Origin: Nitratireductor kimnyeongensis
Lineage (GTDB): Bacteria > Pseudomonadota > Alphaproteobacteria > Rhizobiales > Rhizobiaceae
Direction: 5' to 3'
Assembly (NCBI RefSeq): GCF_019891395.1
Contig: NZ_CP078143.1
Coordinates: 248,001 to 312,000 of the forward strand
DNA: 64,000 bases
Shown here in pieces: positions 44,891-53,936 of the stretch. A model generated the notes under the pieces. That model saw only the letters and a list, made by a program, of their open reading frames with translations, ran no database searches and was not told where the DNA came from. The position numbers and the translations under genes were made by a program. How positions within the stretch are numbered: the stretch's first letter is position 1; every line of letters starts with the position of its first letter.

Positions 44891-47413
44891 TCACCAGCCA
44901 TCGGACCGCAAGGCGGCGTTCTCTGGGTCAAATGGGCTTTCTCCGATCACCTTTGCCGGGTGGCGCTTCCCCAAAATCTTGATGTCCAACTCAGTCCCTG
45001 GCGCAGCATGTGCAGGGCGCACCATCGCGAGCGCCAGGCTTTTGCCCACCCGCCAGCCAAAGCCGCCATGAGTGGCGCGTCCGACCAGTTCTCCCGCCCT
45101 GTAGATCGCCTCATTGCCACGCGCGTCTGCGTCCACGACACCCCCCACCTGAAGCGTGACGTAATTCCAGTTGAGCCCCGTCTCGCGCTGCTTGAGAAGC
45201 GCGTCCCGGCCGATGAAATCCCCCTTATCCGGATGGACGAAACGGTCAAGCCCGCTTTCCCAGGCCGTATACTCGATGGAGAGTTCGCGCGGTATCAAAC
45301 GGTAACTCTTTTCGATGGCCATCGCTGTCATGGCGCGGATGCCGAAGGGTTTGATGCCGAATTTTGCGCCTGCCTCCATGACCAGATCGAAAATCAGGTT
45401 CTGCTGCTCGATCGGATGGTGCAGCTCCCAGCCAAGCTCACCGACGAAATTCACGCGCAGCGCATGGGCGCTCGCCCGCCCGATCGCGACCTCTTTCCCC
45501 GAAAGCCATGGGAACGCCGCATTGGAGAGGTCCGTGCGGGTGAGCTTTTGCAAAACATCGCGGCTTTTCGGACCAGCAAGAACGAACACGCCATATTGCT
45601 GCGTCAATGGCCGCAGAGTGACGGACCCGTCAGCGGGAGCCAGCTTCAAAAGAACGTCATGGTCATGCGCTTCATAGGCGCCGGCTGATACCAGATAGAA
45701 GCGCCCGGGCTTCCATTCATATACAGTGAATTCGGAACGCACCCCGCCATTTCTCGTCAACAGGTGGCAGAGAGCGACCCTCCCCCGTTTCTTCGGAATG
45801 CGATTGGCGAGAATGCTGTCGAGCCAGGCCCTTGCCCCCGGTCCCGAGACCTCGATCTTGGCGAAGGCCGACATGTCGAGCAGACCCACATTCTCGTGAA
45901 CGTTCTTCACCTCGTTGCCGACATGTTCGAAATAGTTCGAGCGGCGAAACGACCATTTTTCAACGACACGACCATCGGCAAGCGCCGGCGCGTGATTGTG
46001 CTTCAGGAGTACATCTGCACCCACGCCTAGGTTGCTTTCCGGAACCTGATACCCCTGAGGCGCAAACCAGTTGGGCCGCTCCCACCCGTAGACGGAGCCG
46101 AACACAGCGCCGAGTCGCTTCAATCGATCATAGCTTGGCGTCGTCTTCAGCGGCCGCGCGGCCGGACGCTCCTCATCCGGGTAATGCACTGTGAAGACAT
46201 TGGCATAGGCCTCCTCGTTCTTCTCACGCAGATAGCCCTCGGTTGCATAGGGACCGAAACGTCGGGGATCGACACCCATCATGTCGATGGACGGCTCGCC
46301 CTCTACGATCCATTCGGCAAGCTGCCAACCAGCACCGCCCGCTGCCGTCACACCGAATGAGTGTCCCTCATTCAGCCAGAAATTCTTCACCCTCGGCGCC
46401 GGTCCGATAATGGGAGAGCCATCGGGCGTATAGGCGATGGCGCCGTTGTAGATCTTCTTGATCCCCACCTCGCCGAACGCAGGCACGCGCGCGATCGCCG
46501 TTTCCACATAGGGCATGAGCCGCTCCAGATCCTCCTGAAACAGCTCGTACTCACTGTCGTCGCTCGGACCATCCACATAGCAGCAGGGCGCACCGACCTC
46601 GTAAGGACCAAGCAGGAGACCACCATTTTCCTCGCGCATGTACCAGGAGGAATCGCTCTCGCGCAGGACGCCCATCTCGGGAAGCCCCTCTTTCTTGCGC
46701 GCCACAATGGCCGGGTGCGGCTCGGTGACGATATACTGATGCTCCACCGGGATCACCGGCACATCGAGCCCCACCATCGCGCCGGTTCTGCGAGCAAAAT
46801 TGCCGGTGCAGGAGATGACATGCTCACAGCAGATCTCGCCCTTGTCGGTGGTCACCGTCCAGGATCCATCTGCCTCCTGCGATAACGCCGTCACCGTGGT
46901 GTTGCGATAGATGGTAGCGCCAAGATCGCGCGCGCCCTTGGCCAACGCCTGTGTCAGGTCGGCCGGCTGGATATATCCGTCATCAGGATGCTGGATAGCG
47001 CCGAGCAGCCCCTCCGTTTCGCAAAGCGGCCAGATTTCTTTCACTTGCTCGGGTGTCAGGATGTTGACCGGGATGCCAATGGTTTCCGCGATCCCGGCGT
47101 AATACATATACTCATCCCAGCGGTCTTTCGTGCGCGCAAGACGAATGTTCGAGCATTGGGTGAAGCCGACATTCATGCCGGTTTCCTTCTGAAGCTCCCG
47201 ATAGAATTTGACCGAGTATTTGTGGATCTGTCCAACCGAGTAGCTCATGTTGAACAATGGCAGCAGACCCGCTGCATGCCATGTCGAGCCCGATGTCAGC
47301 TCCTTGCGCTCAAGCAGCACCACATCCGACCATCCTTTTTTGGCGAGATGGTAAAGCGTTGACACCCCCACCACGCCACCGCCGATGACAACCGCTCGCG
47401 CATTCGCCTTCAT
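44891..47413 (-). CDS. Dimethylglycine dehydrogenase-like flavoprotein (FAD + GcvT domains)
   Basis: 840 residues. FAD-binding GGGVVGVSTLYHLAKKGW (11-28), and STWHAAG with His46, the residue that binds FAD covalently in dimethylglycine and sarcosine dehydrogenases. A FAO_M-type middle domain follows (about 370-430), then folate-binding GCV_T and its barrel (about 440-830) with YGVFVLAGPKSRDVL and VGELGWELHHP. It should oxidatively demethylate dimethylglycine (or a related N-methyl amine) and give the methylene to THF. It could also act on sarcosine. It is divergent from the GT-C gene; a 20-bp dyad lies in between. Confidence 0.9.
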   Translation of the reverse strand: MKANARAVVIGGGVVGVSTLYHLAKKGWSDVVLLERKELTSGSTWHAAGLLPLFNMSYSVGQIHKYSVKFYRELQKETGMNVGFTQCSNIRLARTKDRWDEYMYYAGIAETIGIPVNILTPEQVKEIWPLCETEGLLGAIQHPDDGYIQPADLTQALAKGARDLGATIYRNTTVTALSQEADGSWTVTTDKGEICCEHVISCTGNFARRTGAMVGLDVPVIPVEHQYIVTEPHPAIVARKKEGLPEMGVLRESDSSWYMREENGGLLLGPYEVGAPCCYVDGPSDDSEYELFQEDLERLMPYVETAIARVPAFGEVGIKKIYNGAIAYTPDGSPIIGPAPRVKNFWLNEGHSFGVTAAGGAGWQLAEWIVEGEPSIDMMGVDPRRFGPYATEGYLREKNEEAYANVFTVHYPDEERPAARPLKTTPSYDRLKRLGAVFGSVYGWERPNWFAPQGYQVPESNLGVGADVLLKHNHAPALADGRVVEKWSFRRSNYFEHVGNEVKNVHENVGLLDMSAFAKIEVSGPGARAWLDSILANRIPKKRGRVALCHLLTRNGGVRSEFTVYEWKPGRFYLVSAGAYEAHDHDVLLKLAPADGSVTLRPLTQQYGVFVLAGPKSRDVLQKLTRTDLSNAAFPWLSGKEVAIGRASAHALRVNFVGELGWELHHPIEQQNLIFDLVMEAGAKFGIKPFGIRAMTAMAIEKSYRLIPRELSIEYTAWESGLDRFVHPDKGDFIGRDALLKQRETGLNWNYVTLQVGGVVDADARGNEAIYRAGELVGRATHGGFGWRVGKSLALAMVRPAHAAPGTELDIKILGKRHPAKVIGESPFDPENAALRSDGW

Positions 47414-47553
47414 GCACTCAATCCCCTCGATCGCTTTCCGGCCGAACCTTCCAGCCAGGCCGGATATGACCTGTGACAGAAACCGATCCTAGTCTGCGGG
47501 GCGCAGGGCTGCTTTGCCTGAATGCGACATCACAGAAGCGGCGCGCGCCATTA

Positions 47554-47573
47554 AGCAAAACGGACGTTTTGCT
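47554..47573. promoter_or_regulatory. 20-bp perfect dyad, candidate operator
   Basis: AGCAAAACG (47554-47562) and CGTTTTGCT (47565-47573) are exact inverted copies with a 2-bp spacer, in the 237-bp divergent region between the flavoprotein and GT-C genes. It lies 141 bp from the flavoprotein start and 78 bp from the GT-C start. Confidence 0.5.
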
Positions 47574-47650
47574 CAGCCGATTAACCTCTTTTCACCGCCT
47601 GTCCGGTAAAACCTGCCCCAGCGGCAGGATATTGGATTTCGGGGACACAC

Positions 47651-49378
47651 ATGACGATGGTGGTCGAACACGCAGCGACAGCGAAACGGCGAAGCTGGCT
47701 GACAAGCCCGGTTTCAATTCTCGCGATCACGGCACTTGTTATGCTGGTGTTTCTCGCTCTGCCGCTCAATGTGCCGATCGGTCCTATGTACTGGGACCTG
47801 TTCATCTATTTCGACGCTGCCAACAGGCTCTTTTCCGGTCAGGTTCCTGCCACGGATTTCTTCGCGCCCGTGGGGCCGCTCGGCTATTATCTGTTCACCG
47901 GCGGCGTGAAGCTCTTTCCAAACGCGCAGCCGCTGCTTCTTGTCCACTGGTCGCTCTTTGCAGTCACCGCCCCGTTGATGGCGCTGGCGCTCTGGCAGGT
48001 GAATCAAAGGTCACGCACAACGGCGCTCGCTCTTCTCCTGCCATTTCTCGTCTTCGCCGTGCTGCCGTTCAATACGCGCGAATTTTACTCCTTTCCCGGG
48101 TCCGATGGTTTCGGCATCTACAACAGGCAGGTCTGTCAGCTTCTTTATGTGCTGACGGTCGCGCTCATCTATCTGCGTGATCAGCGCCTCCTGCTCATCT
48201 CCATCGTAGCCGGCATGACTGGGCTTTTCCTGACGAAGATCACCGGTTTCGTTTCCGGCGGCTTGCTCTGCGCCTTTGCCTTTGCTGCGGGCCGCCTGAC
48301 CCTGCGAACCGCTGTCACGTCCGCCGTTCTGTTCCTCGGCATCCTTGGGTTCCTGGAAATCGCGAGCGGTTTCACACTAAATTACTTTGCCGATATTCTG
48401 GCGCTGGTGGTGATGAACGAGGGAAGCCTTCTGCCACGGTTCCTTCAGGCTGCGTCGCACACATTCGGCATTGTAGTTCCGGCAGGTCTTCTCGCACTCG
48501 CCCTGCTCTTCCATGATCGCGCCCACCTTTTGGAGAAACTCCGCTCGAGAAGCCTCTCGGGCATGGCAAGCGTGATCGACCATGAAGCCTTCTGGATCAT
48601 GGCGGTGCTCATTGCCGGCATTTTCTTCGAAACTCAGAACACCGGAAGCCAGGCGCTCATCTTCATATGGCCCGCAGTCCTGCCCGCCCTCACCCGGCTC
48701 TGGCAGACCGAAACGGCCCGCAGCCCGGCCTTTCTAACCGCCGTCGCTCTTTCCGCAGCCACGGCACTCCCGCCACTGATCAACACTGTGGAGCGCGCTG
48801 CCCGCACCTATATCGGCGCAATCAAGAATGTGGAGTTGCCGAACCAGAATCTGAAAACGCTGGGACGCGTCAACATGCGGCCCGAAGTCCTTCGACGCTC
48901 CGAAAAGATGCTCGATTTCTACGCACGGCATCGAGAAACCTATGCCGATTTCATCCGCATTCAGGAGCTGCCGGCCTATATGTACTATTCGGAATTCGAC
49001 TTTCAGGCCGCGCATCTCCTGGCCATCGACGGGGCCATCGACGCGATCCGGGAGCTGGAAGCCGAACAGGGCATCAGGTTCGAAACCATTCTCAACCTGA
49101 ACTTCGTCAATCCCTTCCCCTGGCTTCTCGACCGCCAGGCGCCCCTGCATGTGGCCATTGGTGCCGATCCCACGCGCGCCGTTCCTCCACCAGACGCAGA
49201 AGCACTGGAAGCCGTTCGCCAGACGGATCTGATCCTGCACCCCACCTGCCCGCTGACCACGGCCAATGCCGATCTTCTGAAGATTTACGCACCTGCCATG
49301 CAGGAGCACGAGCGCATCGCGCTGAACCAGTGCTTCGACGCCTATCTCAGGCCAGAGATGGCAGACCGGATCGAATAG
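47651..49378 (+). CDS. Polytopic membrane protein, GT-C glycosyltransferase-like
   Basis: 575 residues: about 10-11 hydrophobic helices (residues 20-400) and a soluble C-terminal domain of about 170 residues. The first outer loop has YWDLFIYFDAANRLFSG...TDFFAPVGPLGYYLF, the Asp-containing loop pattern of GT-C enzymes that use polyprenyl-phosphate sugars. GGGGA lies before the ATG. I cannot assign a donor or acceptor, but it is convergent with an operon that appears to make a polyprenyl-phosphate pentose, so it is the likely user of that donor. Confidence 0.7.
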   Translation: MTMVVEHAATAKRRSWLTSPVSILAITALVMLVFLALPLNVPIGPMYWDLFIYFDAANRLFSGQVPATDFFAPVGPLGYYLFTGGVKLFPNAQPLLLVHWSLFAVTAPLMALALWQVNQRSRTTALALLLPFLVFAVLPFNTREFYSFPGSDGFGIYNRQVCQLLYVLTVALIYLRDQRLLLISIVAGMTGLFLTKITGFVSGGLLCAFAFAAGRLTLRTAVTSAVLFLGILGFLEIASGFTLNYFADILALVVMNEGSLLPRFLQAASHTFGIVVPAGLLALALLFHDRAHLLEKLRSRSLSGMASVIDHEAFWIMAVLIAGIFFETQNTGSQALIFIWPAVLPALTRLWQTETARSPAFLTAVALSAATALPPLINTVERAARTYIGAIKNVELPNQNLKTLGRVNMRPEVLRRSEKMLDFYARHRETYADFIRIQELPAYMYYSEFDFQAAHLLAIDGAIDAIRELEAEQGIRFETILNLNFVNPFPWLLDRQAPLHVAIGADPTRAVPPPDAEALEAVRQTDLILHPTCPLTTANADLLKIYAPAMQEHERIALNQCFDAYLRPEMADRIE

Positions 49379-49435
49379 GCACGGCAGCTCGTTCAAAGCC
49401 GGGCGCACGCCCCTCATCCGCCTGCACCATCGCAG

Positions 49436-49465
49436 ACAAAAAAGAAGGCCGGGACAAGCCCGGCC
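49436..49465 (-). terminator. Rho-independent terminator of the aminotransferase operon
   Basis: GGCCGGG (49447-49453) pairs with CCCGGCC (49459-49465). On the minus strand the stem is followed by TTCTTTTTT (complement of the A-rich 49438-49446). It lies between convergent genes. Confidence 0.75.
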
Positions 49466-49547
49466 AGTTGTCGCGCGAGAGGCGCTATTCCTAAACTTTT
49501 CAGAGCCTTGAAAGGCGATCCGGACTCATTCTCTCAAAAGCCGGCGC

Positions 49548-51020
49548 TCACTTCACCTGGCTTTTGACGAAATCCTTCACGATCGAAACGACACCGCGCC
49601 CAAGCAGCGCATCCAGCGAATCCACGAGCTTGTCCACATGCTCTGGACGCATGATCAGCGGCGGCAGGAGGCGGATGACATTGCGGTTGTATTCGGTGAA
49701 GGCCACCAGCACATCGTAATCGCGCAAGAGAAGCGCACCGACAAAGCCCGAAAGCGAACCCTTCAGCTTCTCGTCGAGCACACCCACCACCGGGCGCAGG
49801 ACCGCCGGCAGGGTCTGCGAGAAATCGTGGAACTCGAGCCCGACCATGCAGCCACGGCCACGAATGTCCTTGATGATGCGCGGGTACTTGTCCTTCAGCG
49901 CATTGAGGCGTTCGACGAGATAAGCGCCGGTGATTTCGGCATTCTCCATCAGCGCCTCGTCATAGAGCACGTTGGTGCCCTCGATGGCCGTGGCGCAGGC
50001 CTCGCCGATGCCGCCGAATGTGGCCATGGCGTGGATCATCGCCGTCTTCGGGGTACCATAGGCCTTCATGTAGATCTCGCGCTTGGCGATCATCGCGGCC
50101 ATGGCAGCCTTGCCCGCACCCAGCGACTTGGCGAGTGCAGTGATATCCGGCACCACGTCATAATGCTCAAACGCGTAGAAGCGGCCCGTGCGCCCGTAAC
50201 CGCACTGCACTTCGTCCGCCACCCAGATCACGCCATACTGGTCGCAGAGCTGACGCAGCTTTTGCCAGAATTCGCGCGGCGCCTCGTTGATGCCTCCGCC
50301 GCCCTGCACCGTTTCAAGAACGATCGAGCCAATCTCGGGATCGGTGCGGAAAGCCGTTTCGATGGCGTCTATATCGCCAAAGGGCACACGCACAGTGTTG
50401 TCCGTCAGGCGGAACTCGGCGCGGTAAAGAGTGCCATCGGTAATGGTGAGAACACCCTTGGTCTTGCCGTGGAATGAATTTTCCGCATAGACGACCTTCG
50501 GCCGCTTGGGCCCGGCCGCGCGCTCGGCAAGCTTGATGGCCGATTCCATTGCCTCGGACCCCGAGGACCCGAGAAACACCATATCGAGCGCACCCGGCGA
50601 ACAGGCAGCCAGATTGGCGGCCAGCGCCGTCGCATATTGCGACATGAAGGCAATGGCGATCTCGTGGCGCTTCTCGTCCTGGAACTTCTTGCGCGCTTCG
50701 AGAATGCGCGGATGGTTGTGGCCGAAGGCCAGCGACCCGAAACCGCCGAAGAAATCGAGGATCTTTCGACCGTTCTGGTCGATGTAATACATCCCTTCGG
50801 CACTTTCGATCTTGATCTTGTGAAAACCCAGAAGCTTCATGAAGTGAAGCTGGCCAGGGTTGAGATGCGCCTTGAACAGGTCGGTCATCCGCTCGACGCT
50901 CAACGCCTTGGCATCTTCCACGGTCAGAAGGTCGGGTTTCACGATTGTCCTGGGTGCGAGTTCGGGTGCATCCATCACGGGCCTTGCCCCTTTCGTCTCG
51001 GTCTTTGTCACGACGGTCAT
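49548..51020 (-). CDS. Class III PLP-dependent aminotransferase
   Basis: 490 residues. GSSGSEAMESAIKLA (151-165), the phosphate and ring contacts in WVADEVQCGYGRTG (Asp269) and the Schiff-base Lys298 in ALAKSLGAGKA are all present. The substrate is unknown; the family covers acetylornithine, GABA, putrescine and related transaminases, and some act on sugars' acyl precursors. GGAGG before ATG 51020; a longer frame to 51095 enters the epimerase gene. It is the last gene of the DprE1/UbiA-like operon, 10 bp after the epimerase, so the operon may add an amino group to its product. Confidence 0.9.
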   Translation of the reverse strand: MTVVTKTETKGARPVMDAPELAPRTIVKPDLLTVEDAKALSVERMTDLFKAHLNPGQLHFMKLLGFHKIKIESAEGMYYIDQNGRKILDFFGGFGSLAFGHNHPRILEARKKFQDEKRHEIAIAFMSQYATALAANLAACSPGALDMVFLGSSGSEAMESAIKLAERAAGPKRPKVVYAENSFHGKTKGVLTITDGTLYRAEFRLTDNTVRVPFGDIDAIETAFRTDPEIGSIVLETVQGGGGINEAPREFWQKLRQLCDQYGVIWVADEVQCGYGRTGRFYAFEHYDVVPDITALAKSLGAGKAAMAAMIAKREIYMKAYGTPKTAMIHAMATFGGIGEACATAIEGTNVLYDEALMENAEITGAYLVERLNALKDKYPRIIKDIRGRGCMVGLEFHDFSQTLPAVLRPVVGVLDEKLKGSLSGFVGALLLRDYDVLVAFTEYNRNVIRLLPPLIMRPEHVDKLVDSLDALLGRGVVSIVKDFVKSQVK

Positions 51021-51030
51021 GGCGACCTCC

Positions 51031-52038
51031 CTACTCGGCCGGAACCTGGCTGGCATCCATGGCCTGCCCGGTCTTTTTGGCGCGATATTCATCATAGGCA
51101 GCGATCAGCATGTCGCCGTCATTGTATTGCGGCACCCAGCCAAGATCGCGCTCGCCCTTCGACACGTCGAGCACGCACATTTCGTCGGCGATCAGATATT
51201 GCTCCGGGTCCATGAGCGGCATGTTCATCCAATCGAGGAAATCCAGCGTGCGCTTTACCGCCCAACCGGGCGTGGGCAGAAGAAACGACTTCGAGCCCGC
51301 ATGTTTTACAAGATCGCCAAGCAGCTTGCGAACCGGCGGCGGATTGAGCGAGCCGAGATTGTAGGCCTCGTTCGGCACCCCGGCCTTCCACGCAAGCCGT
51401 GCTGCTTCCGCACAATCAAACACGGAGATGAACTGATAGGGATTCTTGCCCGAGCCGATCATTGGCACCGGCAAATTCATGTCCACCAGTTTGAACAGCT
51501 TTTCCAGAATGCCCAGACGCCCGGGCCCGATGATGAGGCGCGGACGGAACAGCGAGATGTTCATGCCGCGCTTGCGCCATTCGGCTGCCAGCACTTCGGT
51601 GTCGAGCTTTGACTGGCCATATTCGCCAAGCGGCGAGACCGGATGATCCTCTGTCATCGGATAGGTCACGGTGTGGCCGTAGATCATGTCGGTGGTGAAG
51701 TGGACGAGACTCTTCGCGCCCGCCTTGTCCATCGCCTCAATGATATTGACCGTGCCGTGATAGTTCACCGGATAGAAGAAATCGTGCCGCTTGGCGCGCA
51801 CCTGGATCGGCGACAGCATCTTGGCCGACAGATTGTAGACCATGTCATCGGCCTTCATGCCCACAGCCTCGACAGCCGCCGGATCGGTCACATCACAATG
51901 AATGAAGTCCACCTGGCGATAGTGTGGCAGATCGCTCTTCGCGATGTCTGCGACGATAACCTCTTCGCCATCGGCCACAAGTTTGGGCGCCAGATGACGA
52001 CCGACAAAGCCGTCACCGCCAAAAATGATGTGTCTCAT
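51031..52038 (-). CDS. NAD-dependent epimerase/dehydratase (extended SDR)
   Basis: 335 residues. NAD-binding GGDGFVG (7-13), the catalytic YGQSK (Tyr140, Lys144) and the downstream FRPRLIIGPGR and FISVFDCAEAA motifs of nucleotide-sugar epimerases or dehydratases. It overlaps the EamA gene by ATGA. In the mycobacterial pathway DprE2 is an SDR working with DprE1; this protein might take that step, or modify a nucleotide sugar. Substrate cannot be read from sequence. Confidence 0.88.
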   Translation of the reverse strand: MRHIIFGGDGFVGRHLAPKLVADGEEVIVADIAKSDLPHYRQVDFIHCDVTDPAAVEAVGMKADDMVYNLSAKMLSPIQVRAKRHDFFYPVNYHGTVNIIEAMDKAGAKSLVHFTTDMIYGHTVTYPMTEDHPVSPLGEYGQSKLDTEVLAAEWRKRGMNISLFRPRLIIGPGRLGILEKLFKLVDMNLPVPMIGSGKNPYQFISVFDCAEAARLAWKAGVPNEAYNLGSLNPPPVRKLLGDLVKHAGSKSFLLPTPGWAVKRTLDFLDWMNMPLMDPEQYLIADEMCVLDVSKGERDLGWVPQYNDGDMLIAAYDEYRAKKTGQAMDASQVPAE

Positions 52039-52472
52039 TGGATTATCGACCTTTCGGACTCAAGTTTGTCTTTTGCGAGCGCAGCCTGATCTTCAGGCGT
52101 CTCCCGACCGCTCTGCGCGATCAACACGGTGCCGACGCAGATGAGCGCAATGCCGGCGATGCGATAGGCGTTCAGATCCTCCTTGAAGAGCAGATACGCG
52201 AACACCGCCACCGCCACATAGGCAAGGCTCAGAAACGGATAGGCGAAGGACAGATCAACCTTCGAAAGCACATAGAGGTGCGAGGCCATGGAAATGACGA
52301 AAACGCACAGGCCGGCGAAAATCCACGGACTGAAGACAATCTGCAGGATCTTCAGGATCGGATTGGTGCCGGCAAAGCTCAGTTCGCCAAGCGACATCAT
52401 GCCGTATTTCAGCATAAGCTGCGCTGCCGCGTTGGTCATCACCGTGAAGAGTATGAAGGGTATGTATTTCAT
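52035..52472 (-). CDS. Small EamA/SMR-type membrane protein, probable lipid-sugar flippase subunit
   Basis: 145 residues with four transmembrane helices and a hydrophilic C-terminal tail. AQLMLKYGM and LSFAYPFLSLAYVAVAVFAYLLFKEDLNAYRIAGIALICVG are like EmrE/ArnE-type proteins. Members placed in sugar operons often flip undecaprenyl- or polyprenyl-linked sugars. It follows the DprE1-like gene by 111 bp and overlaps the epimerase gene. Role inferred from context. Confidence 0.8.
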   Translation of the reverse strand: MKYIPFILFTVMTNAAAQLMLKYGMMSLGELSFAGTNPILKILQIVFSPWIFAGLCVFVISMASHLYVLSKVDLSFAYPFLSLAYVAVAVFAYLLFKEDLNAYRIAGIALICVGTVLIAQSGRETPEDQAALAKDKLESERSIIQ

Positions 52473-52583
52473 CTTGTCCCGCCCTTGTCCGTCCTAACGC
52501 CGTCTCGCAAACAAAGCGTGAAGCGCATTCCAAAAATTGCATCCATCGCGCGCATTGCGGTGTTTCCCGCGCCGACTGCCTGC

Positions 52584-53933
52584 TCACTCGGCGGCATGGC
52601 GCCCTCCTGCGGCACTGGCCGGCAGCTCCAACGCCGTTCTGCGCCAGAAATCCGAAACGAAACCGGGATCCCGGAAGACCTCCAGATCGCGCCATTTCGG
52701 AAACGAAGCTTCGAACACCGCAGCACTCATGCGCGCATCCTTATAGGGGTTGACCGCGCCACCGGCTTCGACCGTCAGCTGATCCAGGCGCTCGAAAAGC
52801 GCTTGCGTGGCGGCACCCCCATTGGAGAAATCCAGCGTCAGCGTGTATCCGGGCCTTGGAAACGAGAGCGTGCCCGGCGATGGCACATCGCCAAACCGTT
52901 TCAGAACGGTCAGGAACGAAGCCTGCCCCGCCTCGCGCGCTGCCGCCAACATGGCCGGGATGGTTTCGCGCGCTGCATCGAACGGCACCACGCATTGATG
53001 CTGGAGAAGCCCGCGCGGTCCATAGAGCCGGTTCCAGTGGCGCACCGCATCAAGCGGAAAGAAATAGCTTTGATATGAAGAACGCCGGATGCCCTCCGCC
53101 CGCGCCTTGCTCCACGCGAACGCACGGTTGAACAGCGTCAATGACCAGCGGTTCAGGAGGTTGAGCGGCGGCCGGAAGGGAACGGCAAGACGGCGGCTGG
53201 AAGGCGAAGTATAGACCGCGCCATCCTCCGCATGATTGGCCGTGAGCAGGAATCCCCTCCCCGCCTTCGATCCCGTGGCAAGCTGATCAAGCCACGCAAC
53301 GGCATATTCGTTCTGCGCGTCGGCCTCTTCGGCAAGTTCAAAATACTCGTCGAGGCTTGAAAACCCGCGCACGTGTTCATTCACATCGACGGAGGCGACC
53401 TTCATCAATCGGATCGTTGCCTTCAAGATGAGGCCTGTCAGTCCCATCCCGCCTATAGTTGCACGGAAGAGCTCGGGATTGTCCGTTTGACTGCAATGGT
53501 GTGTCTGACCATCCGAGCGCAGTAGTGTGAACGAAATCACATGACACCCAAAGCTGCCACGCCGGTGGTGATTCTTGCCGTGCACATCATTGGCGATGGC
53601 ACCACCCAGCGTGACGTATTGCGTTCCAGGCACCACGGCGGGAAACCAGCCCTTCGGGCCGGCATGAGCAATGATGTCCGACAGCATGAGCCCGGCCTCA
53701 GCCGTCAACACACCGTTTTCGTCGTCAAATGCGAGAATGCGGTTCATGGAGCGCATGTCGATCAGCGCTCCCTCGTCGTTCAGGCAGGTATCGCCGTATG
53801 AGCGTCCATTGCCATAGGGCAGAACGGTCTCCGGTAGGCCCCGGCCCGCACGCAACCGCTCGATCGCCTCTTCAGCGCCGATCGCCTGTGTCGTGCCTTT
53901 CCGAACCAGTCCGAATGCCCCGTATTCAGCCAT
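52584..53933 (-). CDS. DprE1-like FAD-dependent oxidase (decaprenylphosphoryl-ribose oxidase family)
   Basis: 449 residues. The FAD-binding domain has PYGNGRSYGDTC (39-50) and VPGTQYVTLGGAIANDVHGKNHHRRGSFG (101-129); the DVHGKNHH signature is specific to the DprE1/ALO-type group. The C-terminal substrate domain ends with NPYKDARMSAAVFEASFPKW. DprE1 oxidises polyprenylphosphoryl-ribose at C2 on the way to arabinose. Here it stands 3 bp after the UbiA-type gene, which would make the lipid-ribose. The same gene pair, as noeC with noe partners, is known from Azorhizobium for arabinosylated Nod factors. Confidence 0.88.
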   Translation of the reverse strand: MAEYGAFGLVRKGTTQAIGAEEAIERLRAGRGLPETVLPYGNGRSYGDTCLNDEGALIDMRSMNRILAFDDENGVLTAEAGLMLSDIIAHAGPKGWFPAVVPGTQYVTLGGAIANDVHGKNHHRRGSFGCHVISFTLLRSDGQTHHCSQTDNPELFRATIGGMGLTGLILKATIRLMKVASVDVNEHVRGFSSLDEYFELAEEADAQNEYAVAWLDQLATGSKAGRGFLLTANHAEDGAVYTSPSSRRLAVPFRPPLNLLNRWSLTLFNRAFAWSKARAEGIRRSSYQSYFFPLDAVRHWNRLYGPRGLLQHQCVVPFDAARETIPAMLAAAREAGQASFLTVLKRFGDVPSPGTLSFPRPGYTLTLDFSNGGAATQALFERLDQLTVEAGGAVNPYKDARMSAAVFEASFPKWRDLEVFRDPGFVSDFWRRTALELPASAAGGRHAAE

Positions 53934-53936
53934 GCG

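Noticed and set aside
44891..47413. DMSP demethylase (DmdA) reading of the GcvT-containing flavoprotein
   Set aside because: DmdA is a GcvT-only protein of about 370 residues without FAD; this protein has a covalent-FAD STWHAAG motif and is 840 residues long.
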